A DNA stretch of 64,000 bases, from positions 655,113,717-655,177,716 of the forward strand of contig NC_090446.1 of assembly GCF_031143425.1 (NCBI RefSeq), given 5' to 3'. The first letter of the stretch is position 1. The number at the start of each line of letters is the position of its first letter. Below, in pieces: positions 1 through 10,669 of this stretch. The notes below the pieces were generated by a model. That model was given only the letters and a program-made list of their open reading frames with translations. It searched no databases and was not told the DNA's origin. The translations under genes and the position numbers were made by a program. Source of the stretch: Pleurodeles waltl. Taxonomy: Eukaryota > Chordata > Amphibia > Caudata > Salamandridae.

Positions 1-154
1 ACGAGGGCTGGCCTGCAACCAGTCACTGCGGCCATCCCCTGTAACCACCCAACCCAATGTTGTGCACAGCCCTTTGTGCATGCATGGTGGAAGTTAGCTG
101 TGGCCTCTCTGGGTGTGAAAATTAGAGGGAGAGGCTGTATATGGGGGTAAGAGT

Positions 155-505
155 GGTTGTCAGAGTGTCTGTCTGGGTGTGAGAGTGTGTACATCACTGT
201 TTTAGTGGGTGTGTCAGTATGTGCATGGATCTGTGAGTGGGTGCAACAGGGTGTCACTGGGTGTGCGAGTGGGAGTGTGACGGTCTAAGTAGGTGTGTGA
301 GTGAGTGCATAACTGTCTTAGTGGGTCTGAGTGTGTGCATGAGGGTGTGCCTGGGGCTGTGAGTGAGTGCATAAGGGTCTGAGTGGGTCTGTGAGTGGAT
401 ATGTGAGTATCTGAGTGGGTCTGTGAGTGGGTGCGTGAGTGTCTAAGTGGGTCTGTGAGTGGATGCGTAAGTGTCTGAGTGTGTGTGTGTGTGTGTGGGA
501 GAATT
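155..505. repeat. ~33-bp GT-rich minisatellite
   Basis: Degenerate tandem repeats built on gagtgggtctgtgagtgg followed by a variable tgcgtgagtgtct part, period about 32-33 bp where best preserved (370-490). The array ends in a short (GT)n run near 480-497. No coding signal. The flanks 1-154 and 506-1129 hold no gene I can recognise; 506-560 is a purine-rich gaaagaaag/agagag stretch. Confidence 0.7.
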
Positions 506-1129
506 GATTGAAAGAAAGACAGAGAGAGAGAAAGAAAGTGAGAGGAGAGAGATAGAGTTTTTTAGGCTTTGATGTCTTATATATACGTGGAATGAGTTGT
601 TTGTCTCAAATTTTAAATAAAAGTGGAAATGAGTCCAGCTGGACTCAAACCCCTATTAGCTCAGTGTGAAGGTTTGTGACCTATGTGGGCCAAGGGGGTT
701 TATTTAAAAAAAAAACTTTTTATAGTCCTTCATGGGCTTTTAGAGAACATGAGGGAGCCCTCAAGGGCTCCCCCTGAGGTCCCCACATAGCTTTTATTTA
801 TTTTAATATTATTTATTTAAAATTTGAAAAAAAACATCAAAAGCTATTTACGGGTTACCTGGCACTGGGGGGGGGGAAGCCTTCAGTCTTCATTCTCAGT
901 GCCATTGCTTCAGGAAGCATGGAGATGCTTTGACAGACCTGAAAGTCCCCCAAACGAAATATTTAATGCCCCCAGGACCTGGCCCACCTTGGGGCCTATA
1001 AAAAACAAACATGCGTGTTTTAAAAAAAGAATTTGCCTCAAATTCGCAAATCTCTCGAAGTCACGGCAAACAAATAATTTAAAAAATGTTTTTTTTTCTC
1101 TGGGGGATCCCTCTGAGACCCTCCACCAG

Positions 1130-1642
1130 TGTTAAGGGGTCAGGGTTTCTATATCCTCACCCCTTTTATTTTTGTTTTATTTTTTTCTGGGACTCGGCTC
1201 AAGTTGACTCCTAATATGGCTGTCAACACTTCCTGGTTTGAAGTGTTGTCAGCCAATCAGAGCTGTGCATTTCCCTGCATGAGCTCGTCTTTGTTCTCAA
1301 ATACTTTGTGGCCAGAGATATACAAATTTGAATTTCCCTAAATTTCTCAAAAACTACAGAACAGATTTACACCAGTTAACAAAAAACACAATCTGCATAC
1401 CGACAGTTAGCTTTCTGCCAAATTTGGTGTAATTCCATCCAGCCTTTTAGGTTGCCGACATGTTGACAGATCCTAGGGGAATGAACATGGGAAACACAAT
1501 GTTTTTTTAGTCCCCTTTTTATCGTCCCCCTGCTTGACGGATCAGCACACCAAGAATCATTGTGACACTGTTTTTGGAAAATTTTGTGGAGATTTGTCAA
1601 ACAGTGTCAAAGATACAGGCAAGCTTTTTCTATGGAAACATA
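1130..1642 (+). repeat. Dispersed repeat family X, copy 1
   Basis: This stretch is alignable by eye with 15940-16320. Both hold a ggggtcagg...tatcctcacccc/tatcctgacccc segment, then 'caaaatggc/aatatggctgtcaa', 'agccaatcagagc/agccaatcagggcc', 'aaattactgaacaaatttacatca/aaaactacagaacagatttacacca', and 'tttctgc(c/g)aaatttggtgtaattcc'. No coding capacity; open frames across it are chance. It is interrupted at 1642 by Harbinger element A, whose far junction is at 10869. Confidence 0.6.
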
Positions 1643-1667
1643 GGCGGTCATTACAACATTGGCGGTA
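1643..1667 (+). repeat. Left terminal inverted repeat of Harbinger A
   Basis: Begins GGCGGTCATTACAACATTGG. It pairs with the reverse complement of 10844-10868 (GGTGGTCATTACGACCCTGG) with few mismatches. The same end, reverse-complemented, closes element B at 35672. Stretch 1668-2242 behind it is noncoding A/C-rich sequence upstream of the outer Myb gene. Confidence 0.85.
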
Positions 1668-2242
1668 TAAGCCGCTTACCGCCATGCAGAAGACCGCCAA
1701 CACACCGCCGAGGCCGTGGAAAACTGCCACAGCTATTATGACCCACAGCACAGAATCCGCCAAAATTCAGACACCCACACAAGTCCGCCACACCAAAGGT
1801 CAGTGATAAACTGGAGAAAACAAATCCTCCACCATCACGCCAACAGAAATATGCCCACACTATCACAACACACAAATCCACGCAGCGGTCTTTCAAACGC
1901 AGCATTCCATTGGCGGGACACACCGCCGCGCTCAAACTACACACACATCTCCAAAACACAGCCACATTGGACAATTCCAAATACACACACCTGATACACA
2001 TACACACACCACTCACACACATCCAATACAATATGAAACACACACCCACATCACCCACAAATCCCTACAACCAAATTTCACGAACGAAGGCCAGAGAGAG
2101 ACACAACCATCAACAAAACTAGCATCCACAGGAACACTACACCATCACCCACATAACTTCCACGCACCTCACATTACACACCACTACATATCAGCACACT
2201 TATCACCCCACACACCACCCCACACATCACCTACACCACCCC

Positions 2243-3760
2243 ATGGCACGGCAAAGACACCCCAGGTTCTTGGAGGAGGAGCTCAGGGTCATGGTGGAGG
2301 AAATCGGCTGGGTAGAACCACAGCTATTCGGATCACAGGTGCAGCACACCTCAATTGCAAGGAAGATGAAGCTATGGTGAAGAATAGTGGACAGGGTCAA
2401 CACAGTGGGACAGCACCCAAGAAATCGGGAGGACATCAGGAAGAAGTGGAACGACCAACGGGGGAAGGTGCGTTCCATGGTCTCAAGACACCACCTTGCT
2501 GTTCAGCGGACTGGCGGAGGACCCCCACCTCCTCCCCCACAACTAACAACAGGTCTTGGCAATTCTGCATCCTGAGGTCCTCGCAGGAGTAGGTGGAGGA
2601 ATGGACTCTGGTAAGTCAAATCTTAACTATTACATCCCCCACCCTACCTGCATGCCAGCACATACCCCCACCCTCACCCTCACCCCATCATTCTAACTCC
2701 TCACAAATGTCCCAATATCACAACTCACCCATCCCAACACCAAGCCCTGCATGCAACAACAACGCATGGACCCACATCACTAAAGCATGGCCACTGCACA
2801 TACCCATACACCCTCCTAAACCATCATCACACAAGGTCCCACACAGGAATGCAAGCACTGGGGTACACGGTCACACACCCATTGCACACCATGGCACACA
2901 CAGATGTAATAAACATCCTTTTATACCCCTGCAGGACCCCTGCCAAACGTCACCAGACAGGAGGGTCCACACATATCCATACCACCAACAGAAGAGGCCC
3001 ACAGTGATGACAGCACCTCTGTCCAACTGGATCTAGATGACCAGCCCGGCCCATCGGGGACCTCGGGACAGTCGGTTCCCCACACCCACTCACAGGCCAC
3101 CACAGAGCTACCCCCTCTGGAAACACCAGCACAGCACCCACCCAGCTGGCCCATACCTCTGTCCCCAAGACACGTCAATCACCAGTGTGTCCACCACTAC
3201 AGGGAACCCAGGCTAACCCACCACCCCAACAACAACAGGGACCTGGGGGCAGTGGTAGTGGGCACACGGTCCAGGGGACGGAGGCCCAGGAATACAGGGG
3301 AACTGGGAGAGCTGTTGTGCAACAGGGGGTGGACAGGCTCAGGGAACCCACTCTCCACGAGGCCCTCTCCTCCATCATGGGAGCCTACTACCACTCCCAG
3401 GAGACGATGGCAACAGTACTGGCCAAGTTTCAGGAGACCCAGCGCCTGCAGGAGGAATAGTATATGGGCTTCAGGGAGGAACTCAGAACCATCAATTCCA
3501 CCCTGGGCAACATCGTAGGGGTGCTGAAGGAAGTACTCAACACCAGGAGGGACACTGTGGCACAACAAGGGGCCCCTGACACTAGCATGGACGATAACTT
3601 GCCACCACCTCCGCAGGCGCTAGTGGACAGGAGGCACCGCCATAGGACCACCACACCAGCACCCCACCCCCTGCAGAGGGAGGGAGAACCACCTCGCAAA
3701 CGGTCCCTGAGATCAAGGAACAAGACAGAGAACGATGCCAAGACCCCCGCCAAGAAATGA
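2243..3760 (+). pseudogene. Harbinger A outer Myb/SANT-like accessory gene (Myb1), decayed
   Basis: Two exons: 2243-2610 (donor gtaagt at 2611) and 2935-3760 (acceptor ctgcag). The junction keeps frame and matches the copy in element B. Exon 1 encodes a Myb/SANT-like (Myb_DNA-bind_5/NAIF1-type) fold: FLEEELRVMVEEI, a KLW/RIVDRVN helix, then REDIRKKWNDQRGKV. Exon 2 gives an acidic/Pro/Gln-rich linker, a helical ETMATVLAKFQETQRLQEE stretch likely to be a coiled coil, and a basic tail RKRSLRSRNKT resembling a nuclear localisation signal. Known role in this superfamily: the Myb-like protein binds element ends and carries the transposase to the nucleus. Lesions: TGA after KLW (B has an Arg codon), TAG after LQEE (B has CAG), and indels. 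Tail-to-tail with the transposase, stops 480 bp apart. Confidence 0.8.
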
Positions 3761-3946
3761 GTCCACCCTGATTGTCATCCTACTGTTCCACTTTGTCACC
3801 CTGTCCATCCTTAAACTGCCCCAGCTCCACTTCCTATGCCCATTTGGGCAATTCACCTGTGAGACTAATAGACTGGACTCTGACATGGACATTCCTCCGC
3901 CATCACCCCTTCCCATTTTACAATCCCCTCCAATATTGAGCACTTA

Positions 3947-3952
3947 AATAAA
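3947..3952 (+). terminator. Polyadenylation signal AATAAA of Myb1 (element A)
   Basis: AATAAA 187 nt past the Myb1 stop. The equivalent hexamer is conserved in element B (minus strand, 33365-33370) at about the same distance. Stretch 3953-4239 between the two tail-to-tail genes is otherwise noncoding. Confidence 0.6.
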
Positions 3953-4239
3953 CACCCTTAAAGCACAAAACAATCTGGAGTCAGTCTGTGATTTCGGAAT
4001 ACTGTATTAGCAATAACTGTTGCAAAAAGCTCTTTCATTTGTAATGTCAACATACCTATGTCACACAGCTCTAGTCCATGAGGAATCAAAGCAGATGACA
4101 CACTGTGGGACCCAGATCTGTGAAATCGTGAGGGAAAGTGACAACTCAGTGACCATACACTGGGTGAAAACGACAGACAGTAGAGAGGCAGTAGTGTTTA
4201 AGTACATGTAGTAGGCAGCTCTGTATTCTTACCTGTGTT

Positions 4240-5373
4240 TCACTGGAAATATTGCTGGATCACTGAGTCCCTGTTGTCCATGTCTTCTTCCTCTGCTTCC
4301 TCGTCTTCACTGTCCACAGGCTCCACAGCTGCAACAACACCGCCATCTGGACCATCCTCCTGCAGAAAAGGCACCTGTCTTTGCAAAGCCAAGTTGTGAA
4401 GTATACAGCAGGCCACGATGATCTGGCACACCTTCTTTGGTGAGTAGAATAGGGATCGACCTGTCATATGGAGGCACCTGAACCTGGCCTTCAGGAGGCC
4501 GAAGGGCCGCTCGATCACCCTCCTAGTTCGCCCATGGGCCTCATTGTAGCGTTCCTCTTCCCTTGTCCTGGGATTCCTCACTGGGGTCAGTAGCCATGAC
4601 AGGTTGGGGTAATCAAAGTCACCTGCAAATGGCGAGGGACAACTGTTAGACACACACTAACCTGGAGGGATATCCCCAGACCCAGACAACCATTCCTACT
4701 GAATAGCTTCCAGGTGTTCACCTAATAGCCACACACGGTGCATCTGGAGTTGACCCATCACATAAGGGATGCTGTTACTCCACAGGAGTTAGGCGTCATG
4801 CACAGAGCCAGGGAGCATGGCATTCACATGGGAGATGTACTGGTCTGCCAAATATACCATCTGTACATTCATGGAATGATAACTCTTCCGGTTTATGTAC
4901 ACCTGTTCACTCCTGCGGGGGGGACCAAAGCCACATGGGTCCCATCAATGGCACCTATGATGTTGGGGATATGTCCCAGGGCATAGAAGTCACCCTTCAC
5001 TGTAGGCAAATCCTCCACCTGAGGGAAAACGATGTAGCTCTGCATGTGTTTCAGCAGGGCAGACAACACTCTGGACAACACGTTGGAAAACATAGGCTGG
5101 GACATCCCTGATGCTATGGCCACTGTTGTTTGAAATGACCCACTTGCAAGGAAATAGAGCACTGACAGCACCTGCACTTGAGGGGGGATTCCTGTGGGAT
5201 GGCAGATAGCTGACATCAGGTCTGGCTCCAACTGGGTACACAGTTCCTGGATTGTGGCACGGTCAAGCCTGTATGTGATGATCACATGTCTTTCCTCCAT
5301 TGTCGACAGGTCCACCAATGGTCGGCACACTGGAAGATGCCACCATCTCCTCACATGTCCCAGTAGACGGTGC
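4240..5373 (-). pseudogene. Harbinger A transposase, exons 2 and 3 (DDE)
   Basis: Exon 2 is 5373-4722 (acceptor ttcatag, donor gtgaac); exon 3 is 4622-4240 (acceptor tttgcag). The reading order is that of HARBI1-type transposases: helix-turn-helix-like region YRLDRATIQELCTQL, then AIDGTHVAL (first Asp), PGSVHDA (second Asp), and RRVIERPFGLLKARF (catalytic Glu), ending in an acidic tail (DSEDEEAEEEDMDN). Exon lengths give about 372 residues, near the family norm. Lesions: a frameshift at about 4895-4905, between the first and second Asp motifs, shared with element B, and a TAA directly after VHDA. Exon 1 lies about 5.1 kb upstream (10550-10468); joining it is in frame. The nested Myb2 gene runs antisense within the intervening intron. 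Confidence 0.9.
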
Positions 5374-5822
5374 CTATGAAGGACAACAGCGAGCACAGAG
5401 TCAAACAACTCAGAGGTACGTACCCACAGCTTACACAGAACACCATTCATAATCTAAAAAGTGGCCTGTATGTGTGTTGAGTCTAGGCCTAGGTATGTGT
5501 GACGCAGTTGAAAATGTAGCCATGTGGGCCCCTGAAATGGGGGCTGCCTGACCTGTAAAGTGGGACAATGTGATGTGAGGTAACTGCGCTGGCGTTGTAC
5601 ACCGTCGCAGTAGGCGGTCGAAGACCGAAGCGCAATGCTGCTTTGGTTAACATTGGACCCTATGGGTCCCAGGAGCCAATGACGATGTACGCCGGCGGTG
5701 ACGGTACGCACCGCCGCGGACATGACCGCCATTTTTTATCACTTCAATCTCTCGATACCTGATCTTCGACAGGAGAGGATCTACACTACAAGTGCTGCTG
5801 TGACCTCGGTCTGAAAGAAACA

Positions 5823-8580
5823 ATGGCTCGAGTGTCTGGGGAAAGGGCCCGTGCCTGCACATCGGAGGAGTTGGAGAAACTTGTGGATGGGGTCCTCCCT
5901 CAGTACATGCTACTCTACGGTCCTCCAGACAAACAGGTAAGTACACTGGGAGCATGCTGTATGGGCTATGCCTGTGTGGAGAGTGGTGGATGTAATAGGA
6001 AAGGGGGGAGAGTGCGGCGTGCATGAAACGACAGTGAGTGCATGTGCCACATGGCAAGGGTAGGGATGGAGGCCAATCACTTTGACGGTGCAGTTGGTAA
6101 TAACTTTCTCTTCCCTCTGTATAAATCATGTAGGTCAGCACCCACCAGAAAAAATATATTTGGCGTGCTATCGTCAAGGACGTCCGGACCCTGGGGGTCT
6201 ACCACAGATGGAGCACCCAGTGCCGGAAAAGATGGGAGGACATTCGCCGCTGGAGCATGAAGATGGTGGAGGCTCAGCTGGGGATGGCCTCCCAACGAGG
6301 GAGGGGTGCCCGTCGTACCATGACCCCCCTGATGTTCAGGATCCTGGCGGTGGCGTTCCCGGAGTTGGATGGGCGCTTGAGGGCATCACAGCAGCCACAA
6401 CGGGGTGAGTACACTCACATTCTGCTGATTTTGCGTGCAGTGGAGGTGTCTGGATGGGGGAGGTGGGCTGTGGGTTTCCCTAGAACAGGGCGAGTTCCGT
6501 AGGCAAGGTCCCTCCGTAAGGCAGGCCATGTGGCACTCCACCACACCTCTGTAGAGTGCCAAGTACACCTAGTCGTGCCCCTGTGTCATCCATGTGTGCA
6601 GATGTCATCCACAGCCTAGTAGGGCATTTCCCTGGAATTGAACAGTGGAGCCCAAGAGCGCGGCGTAGTGCAGGGGGCTTCTGTGTCTGTCTTGTCCACC
6701 AACGGTAGCGGTAATGCATGCACTCAACATGTCTTTCTTGTGTCGTCCCCCCCTTTTTGTGGTCTCCCTGTTCTTGTGTGCATTAGCATCATCAGGCGGA
6801 GGAGCAGTGGCACCGGAGCACGAGGCCATGGAGGGCCACACTACGGAATCAGACTTCACCAGTGGGACGGAGGGCGAGGGGAGCTCCACGGTGGGGACAG
6901 GAGCTGACACCAGTGACACGGACTCGTCCTCTGATGGGAGCTCCATTGTGGCGGTGGCAACATCTGTGCCCCCCCATCTACAGGTATAGCCGCCACCCCC
7001 CCCTTCCAGCACCGCCCTCCCAGCAGCCCCGTAGCCTTTGCCCTGTGCCCGCTCACCCGGGAGGGTGGGCATCACCTTCGCCCAAGGCACCTCAGGCCGT
7101 GCCCCAGTCACCCCTGCTGCCCTCAGTAAGGAGGCCATTGACCTCCTCCGGTCCCTCACTGTTGGGAAGTCTACCATTTTGAATGCCATCCAGGGTGTAG
7201 AAAGGCAGTTGCAACAAACAAATGCATTCCAGGAAGGCATTCATTCTGGTCAGGTGGCCCTTCAGCGAGCGTTTCAGACTCTGGCCTCAGCACTGATGGA
7301 AGCCATTGTCCCTGTGTCTAGCCTCCCCCCTCCACCTTCCTCCACCCAGACCCAATCCCCTGTACCCCAGCCTATCCCAAGCACACCTACAGACCGGCAT
7401 GCATACACGTCAACACACAAGGGAAGCTCAGGCAAACATAAGCACCACACATCCCACAGGCACTCACACAAGCATCACACACATACAGACACACCAACAT
7501 CCACTGCCTTCACTGTGTCCCCCTCCTTCTCGTCTCCCTCCTCCCTCCCAGTCTCGTCTACACTCACACCTGCATGCACTACCTCTACAGCCACTACTAC
7601 CATCGCCAGCACACCCACCACCACACCCCGCGCACGTGCACTCAGCACCCCACTACCATTCACACATCCCCTGTGTCCTCTCCCAGTGTGTCTGTGACGC
7701 CCCCTCCCAAGATACACAAATGCAGGCACACACCCACCCAACAGCCATCCACCTCACGACAGCCTCCAGCGCATGCACCTTCACCCAAAGTCAGCAAATG
7801 GACACCTCGGATAACCACAACCTCTTCCTCCACTCCCAAACCCCCTCCATCTACCCGTCTCAGTGTCTCCCAAAAACTTTTCCTGTCCAACCTTGACCTC
7901 TTTCCCACACCTCCCCAACCCCGTCCGTCTCCTAGGCCCGAACTAGCACCTCAGCCACAACATCTCCGGACCAGTGGTGCCTGTAGTCATCAGAATCTGG
8001 AGTGCACCATACACCAGGGCAGCCAGTGTGGCACGGAGCCACAGCACAGACAGTCCCCCACCTGTGAAGCATCAGAAGTTGGCCAGTGCCCAGCAGTAGA
8101 GGGGGAAGACTCCAGCCACCTAAGCCGCTCCCCAGTGGTACAGGTGGGAGTGTGGAGTCAGCTGCAACACCTTCCAAGGTGGGGAAGGGGCACAAGAAAG
8201 TCAGCAAGTGTGGGAAGAGTAGCACTGCGGAGAAGACCGCCATCATCCCCGCTGCCCGGGAGGCCACCGCCATCATCCCCGCTGCCCAGGAGGCCACCGC
8301 CATTATCCCCGCTGCCCAGGAGGCCACCACCAGCACCAGCCCAGCTGCCCAGGAGGCCACCGCCAGCACCAGCCCAGCTGTCCAGGAGGCCACTGCTAGC
8401 ACCAGCCGAGCTGCCCAGGAGGCCAGCACCAGCCCAGCTGCCCAGGAGGCCACCGCTAGCACCAGCCCAGCTGCCCAGGAGGCCACCGCCAGCACCAGCC
8501 CAGCTGCCCAGGAGGCCACTGCCAGCACAAGCCCCACTGGGACAGAGAGGAGAACCAGCACAAGCGCTGCTGGGCCATGA
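5823..8580 (+). pseudogene. Harbinger A second Myb/SANT-like gene (Myb2), nested in transposase intron
   Basis: Exon 1 5823-5936 (donor gtaagt), exon 2 6134-6404 (acceptor tgtag, donor gtgagt), exon 3 from 6787 (acceptor cattag); all phases agree. Exons 1-2 encode an NAIF1-like Myb/SANT domain of ~128 residues: TSEELEKLVDGVLPQY, IWRAIVKDVRTLGV, CRKRWEDIRRWSMKMV. Exon 3 gives a Ser/Asp/Glu-rich linker (DTSDTDSSSDGSS), a helical block (EAIDLLRSLTVGKSTILNAI...) and a long Ser/Thr/Pro-rich region, then a basic KGHKK segment and 10-11-residue AAQEAT(A)STSP repeats encoded by a minisatellite to a stop at 8580. Lesions: TAG after HLQV (B has CAG), a TAG after PAAP, and frameshifts near 7640-7700. 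Role by family: DNA binding or transposase transport. Its sequence differs clearly from Myb1, so this is a second gene and not a duplicate exon. Confidence 0.75.
8250..8577 (+). repeat. 30/33-bp coding minisatellite (element A)
   Basis: Units gctgcccaggaggccaccgc plus catcatcccc (30 bp) or cagcaccagccca (33 bp), about nine copies. Both periods are multiples of three, so the frame stays open through the block and encodes the tail repeats of Myb2. The same block in element B lies at about 28960-29190 in opposite orientation. Confidence 0.8.
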
Positions 8581-9010
8581 AGGACCTCCAGCAAAAGCCC
8601 CGCTGGGCCATAAAGGACCGCCAGCAAAAGCCCCGCTGGGCCATGAAGGAGTGCCAGAAAAATCCCACTGGGCCATGAAGGACCGCCAGCAGCTGAGTCA
8701 CTGCAAAGGAGACCGCCGCTCCAAGCACCGCTGAACAGGGCACTGCCGCCTCAAGCACTGCTGAACAGGGCACCGCCACCTCAAGCACCGCTGAACAGGG
8801 CACCGCCATCTCAAGCACTGCTGAACAGGGCACCGCCGTCTCAAGCACCGCTTAACAGGGGACTGCCGTTTCAAGCACCGCTCAACAGGGCACCGCCGTC
8901 TCAAGCACCGCTGAACAGGGCACCGCCGTCTCAAGCACCGCTAAACAGGGCACCGCCGTCTCAAGCACCGCTGAACAGGGCACCACCGCCTCAAGCAACG
9001 CTGGCCCATG
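8578..9010 (+). repeat. 33-bp then 30-bp minisatellites (element A)
   Basis: First about four units of gggccatgaaggaccgccag plus caaaagccccgct (33 bp, 8578-8700). Then about ten units of ctgaacagggcaccgccgtc plus tcaagcaccg (30 bp, 8703-9005). Long open frames here arise on both strands only because the period is a multiple of three; I do not call genes. Both arrays recur in element B. Confidence 0.85.
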
Positions 9011-9054
9011 AGCGCCAAGGGCACTGACGCTACTGAGTCCGTTACAGGCAGAAA

Positions 9055-9475
9055 GAAGCACTCTGGGTACCATGCCCCCTCCAGAACCAGTGGAGAGATC
9101 CATCCACTACCTCTGTCCTTAGCAGGATGAACACTCTGGGCACCATGCCCCCTTCAGAACCAGTGGAGAGATCTATCCACTACCTCTGTCCTTGGCAGGA
9201 TGAAGCACTCTGGGCACAAAGCCCCCTCCAGAACCAGTGGAGAGATCCATCCACTACATCTGTCCTTAGCAGGATGAAGCTCTCTGGGCACCATGCCCCC
9301 TCTAGAACCAGTGGAGAGATCCATCCACTACCTCTGTCCTTAGCAGGATGAAGCACTCTGGGCCCCATTCCCCCTCCAGAACCAGTGGAGAGATCCATCC
9401 ACTACCTCTGTCCTTAGCAGGATGAAGCACTCTGGGCACCATGCCCCCTCCAGAACCAGTGGAGAATGTTATCCA
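9055..9475 (+). repeat. ~73-bp tandem repeat (element A)
   Basis: About six units starting cactctgggcaccatgcccc and containing ccagaaccagtggagagatc and tccttagcaggatgaag; period 73-74 bp. Present in B (27975-28440, about six units) and as a single unit in C near 61500-61555. Confidence 0.88.
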
Positions 9476-9477
9476 CT

Positions 9478-10030
9478 TGAGAGACTGTGGCTTTGCACTC
9501 CCCAGGATTGAACAGTGGGCAACCCACCCACTGTAGAGACTTGAGAGACTGTGGCTTTGCATTCCCCAGGATGTTACAGTGGGCAACCCACCCACTGGAG
9601 AGACTTGAGAGACTGCGGATTTGCACTCCCCAGGATGTTACAGTGGGCAACCCCCCCACTGTAGAGACTTGAGAGACTGTGGCTTTGCACTCCCCAGGAT
9701 GTTACAGTGGGCAAGCCACCCACTGTAGAGACTTGAGAGACTGTGGCTTTGCACTCCCCAGGATTGAACAGTGGTTAACCCACCCACTGTATAGACTTGA
9801 GAGACTGCGGCTTTGCACTCCCCGGAATGGAACAGTGGGCAACCCACCCACTGTAGAGACTTGAGAAACTGCGGCTTTGCACTCCCCAGGATGGAACAGT
9901 GGGCAACCCACCCACTGTAGAGACTTGAGAGACTGTGGCTTTGCACTCCCCAGGATTGAACAGTGGGCAAACCACCCACTGTAGAGACTTGAGAGACTGT
10001 GGCTTTGCACTCCCCAGGATTGAACGGTGG
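9478..10030 (+). repeat. ~64-bp tandem repeat with internal hairpin (element A)
   Basis: About nine units of gactgtggctttgcactccc followed by caggat(g/t)nAACAGTGGGcaacccacCCACTGTagagacttgaga. Each unit holds an 8-bp inverted repeat, ACAGTGGG/CCCACTGT. Seven units occur in B and four in C. 10031-10467 between this array and transposase exon 1 is noncoding, with a short (TA)n near 10266-10280. Confidence 0.88.
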
Positions 10031-10467
10031 GCATGTGGCCCTCTCGCGGATTTGGCGTCGTGCACTCAACCGGCTGAGGTGTCCCCCCTTTCCCTCCCCC
10101 TGAGGTGCCTGTTTTCTTGCTCTCTGATGTCTCTGCAGTGTTCTCTCCGTCATGGTCGGGGATCTTGTGTGGGCCTCGCCCATACCGTATGGGCCCAGTG
10201 TTCCAAGGACTTAATTGGAGCTCTACCTGGACTACTATGCTTGGTATATATTTTGTACATGGTGTATATATATATATATTTGCCTACTTGATTTTAATAT
10301 ATTGCAATGGTTACACTCATTTTCTATTGTCTTTGCATTCTTCCGGAAGGGTTCCGGGGTGTAACTGTGATGTATCATGCTGTGTTAGTGTTGTAGTGGG
10401 TGGGGGTGTTGCGTGTGTGTGTCCCAGTTTTTTCCCTCCCCCCCTGTGCTGTAGGTGCAGTACTCAC

Positions 10468-10550
10468 CGTGGCCTTCGCCGCCGGCGTTCATGCTCCTGG
10501 TAGAGGAGCAGGAAGACAATCGCAGGGAGAATTTGGAGTTCCGGGTCCAT
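10468..10550 (-). pseudogene. Harbinger A transposase exon 1
   Basis: ATG at 10550 opens an 83-nt coding exon ending in a gtgagt donor. It encodes a short hydrophobic helix followed by an Arg cluster, PAIVFLLLYQEHERRRRRPR, typical of the first exon of vertebrate Harbinger transposases. Exons of the same length occur in B (27011-27093) and C (60716-60798). Splicing to the acceptor before 5373 keeps frame and gives R-HRLLGHVRRWW at the junction. The intron is about 5.1 kb and hosts Myb2 and the minisatellites. Confidence 0.78.
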
Positions 10551-10607
10551 GGTGTTCTCGTTCCTAGTGGGGTGAGCGTTTTCCCTTCGGAATCCTGTTT
10601 CCGCCAT

Positions 10608-10616
10608 GTTTTTATC
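10608..10616 (-). promoter_or_regulatory. TATA-like box for Harbinger A transposase
   Basis: GATAAAAAC lies 58-66 bp upstream of the exon 1 ATG, set in ccgcGGATAAAAACatggcgg. The same motif and flanks occur in B (26941-26949) and C (60639-60647) at similar distance. Core promoter function is inference from conservation and position. Confidence 0.5.
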
Positions 10617-10669
10617 CGCGGTGAATCCGCCCCGGAAAAGGTGGCAGATTGGTAGGTTGTGATACTGTG

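Noticed and set aside
2593..3036. 147-codon His/Pro-rich frame
   Set aside because: Falls in the Myb1 intron and out of frame with both exons; A/C-rich composition explains the openness.
7574..8734. 386-codon open frame on the plus strand
   Set aside because: Mostly a shadow produced by 30/33-bp minisatellites whose period is a multiple of three. Its first part overlaps Myb2 exon 3 and is counted there.
9055..10030. CRISPR-like regular repeats
   Set aside because: Units are contiguous tandem repeats without unique spacers, in a eukaryotic transposon.
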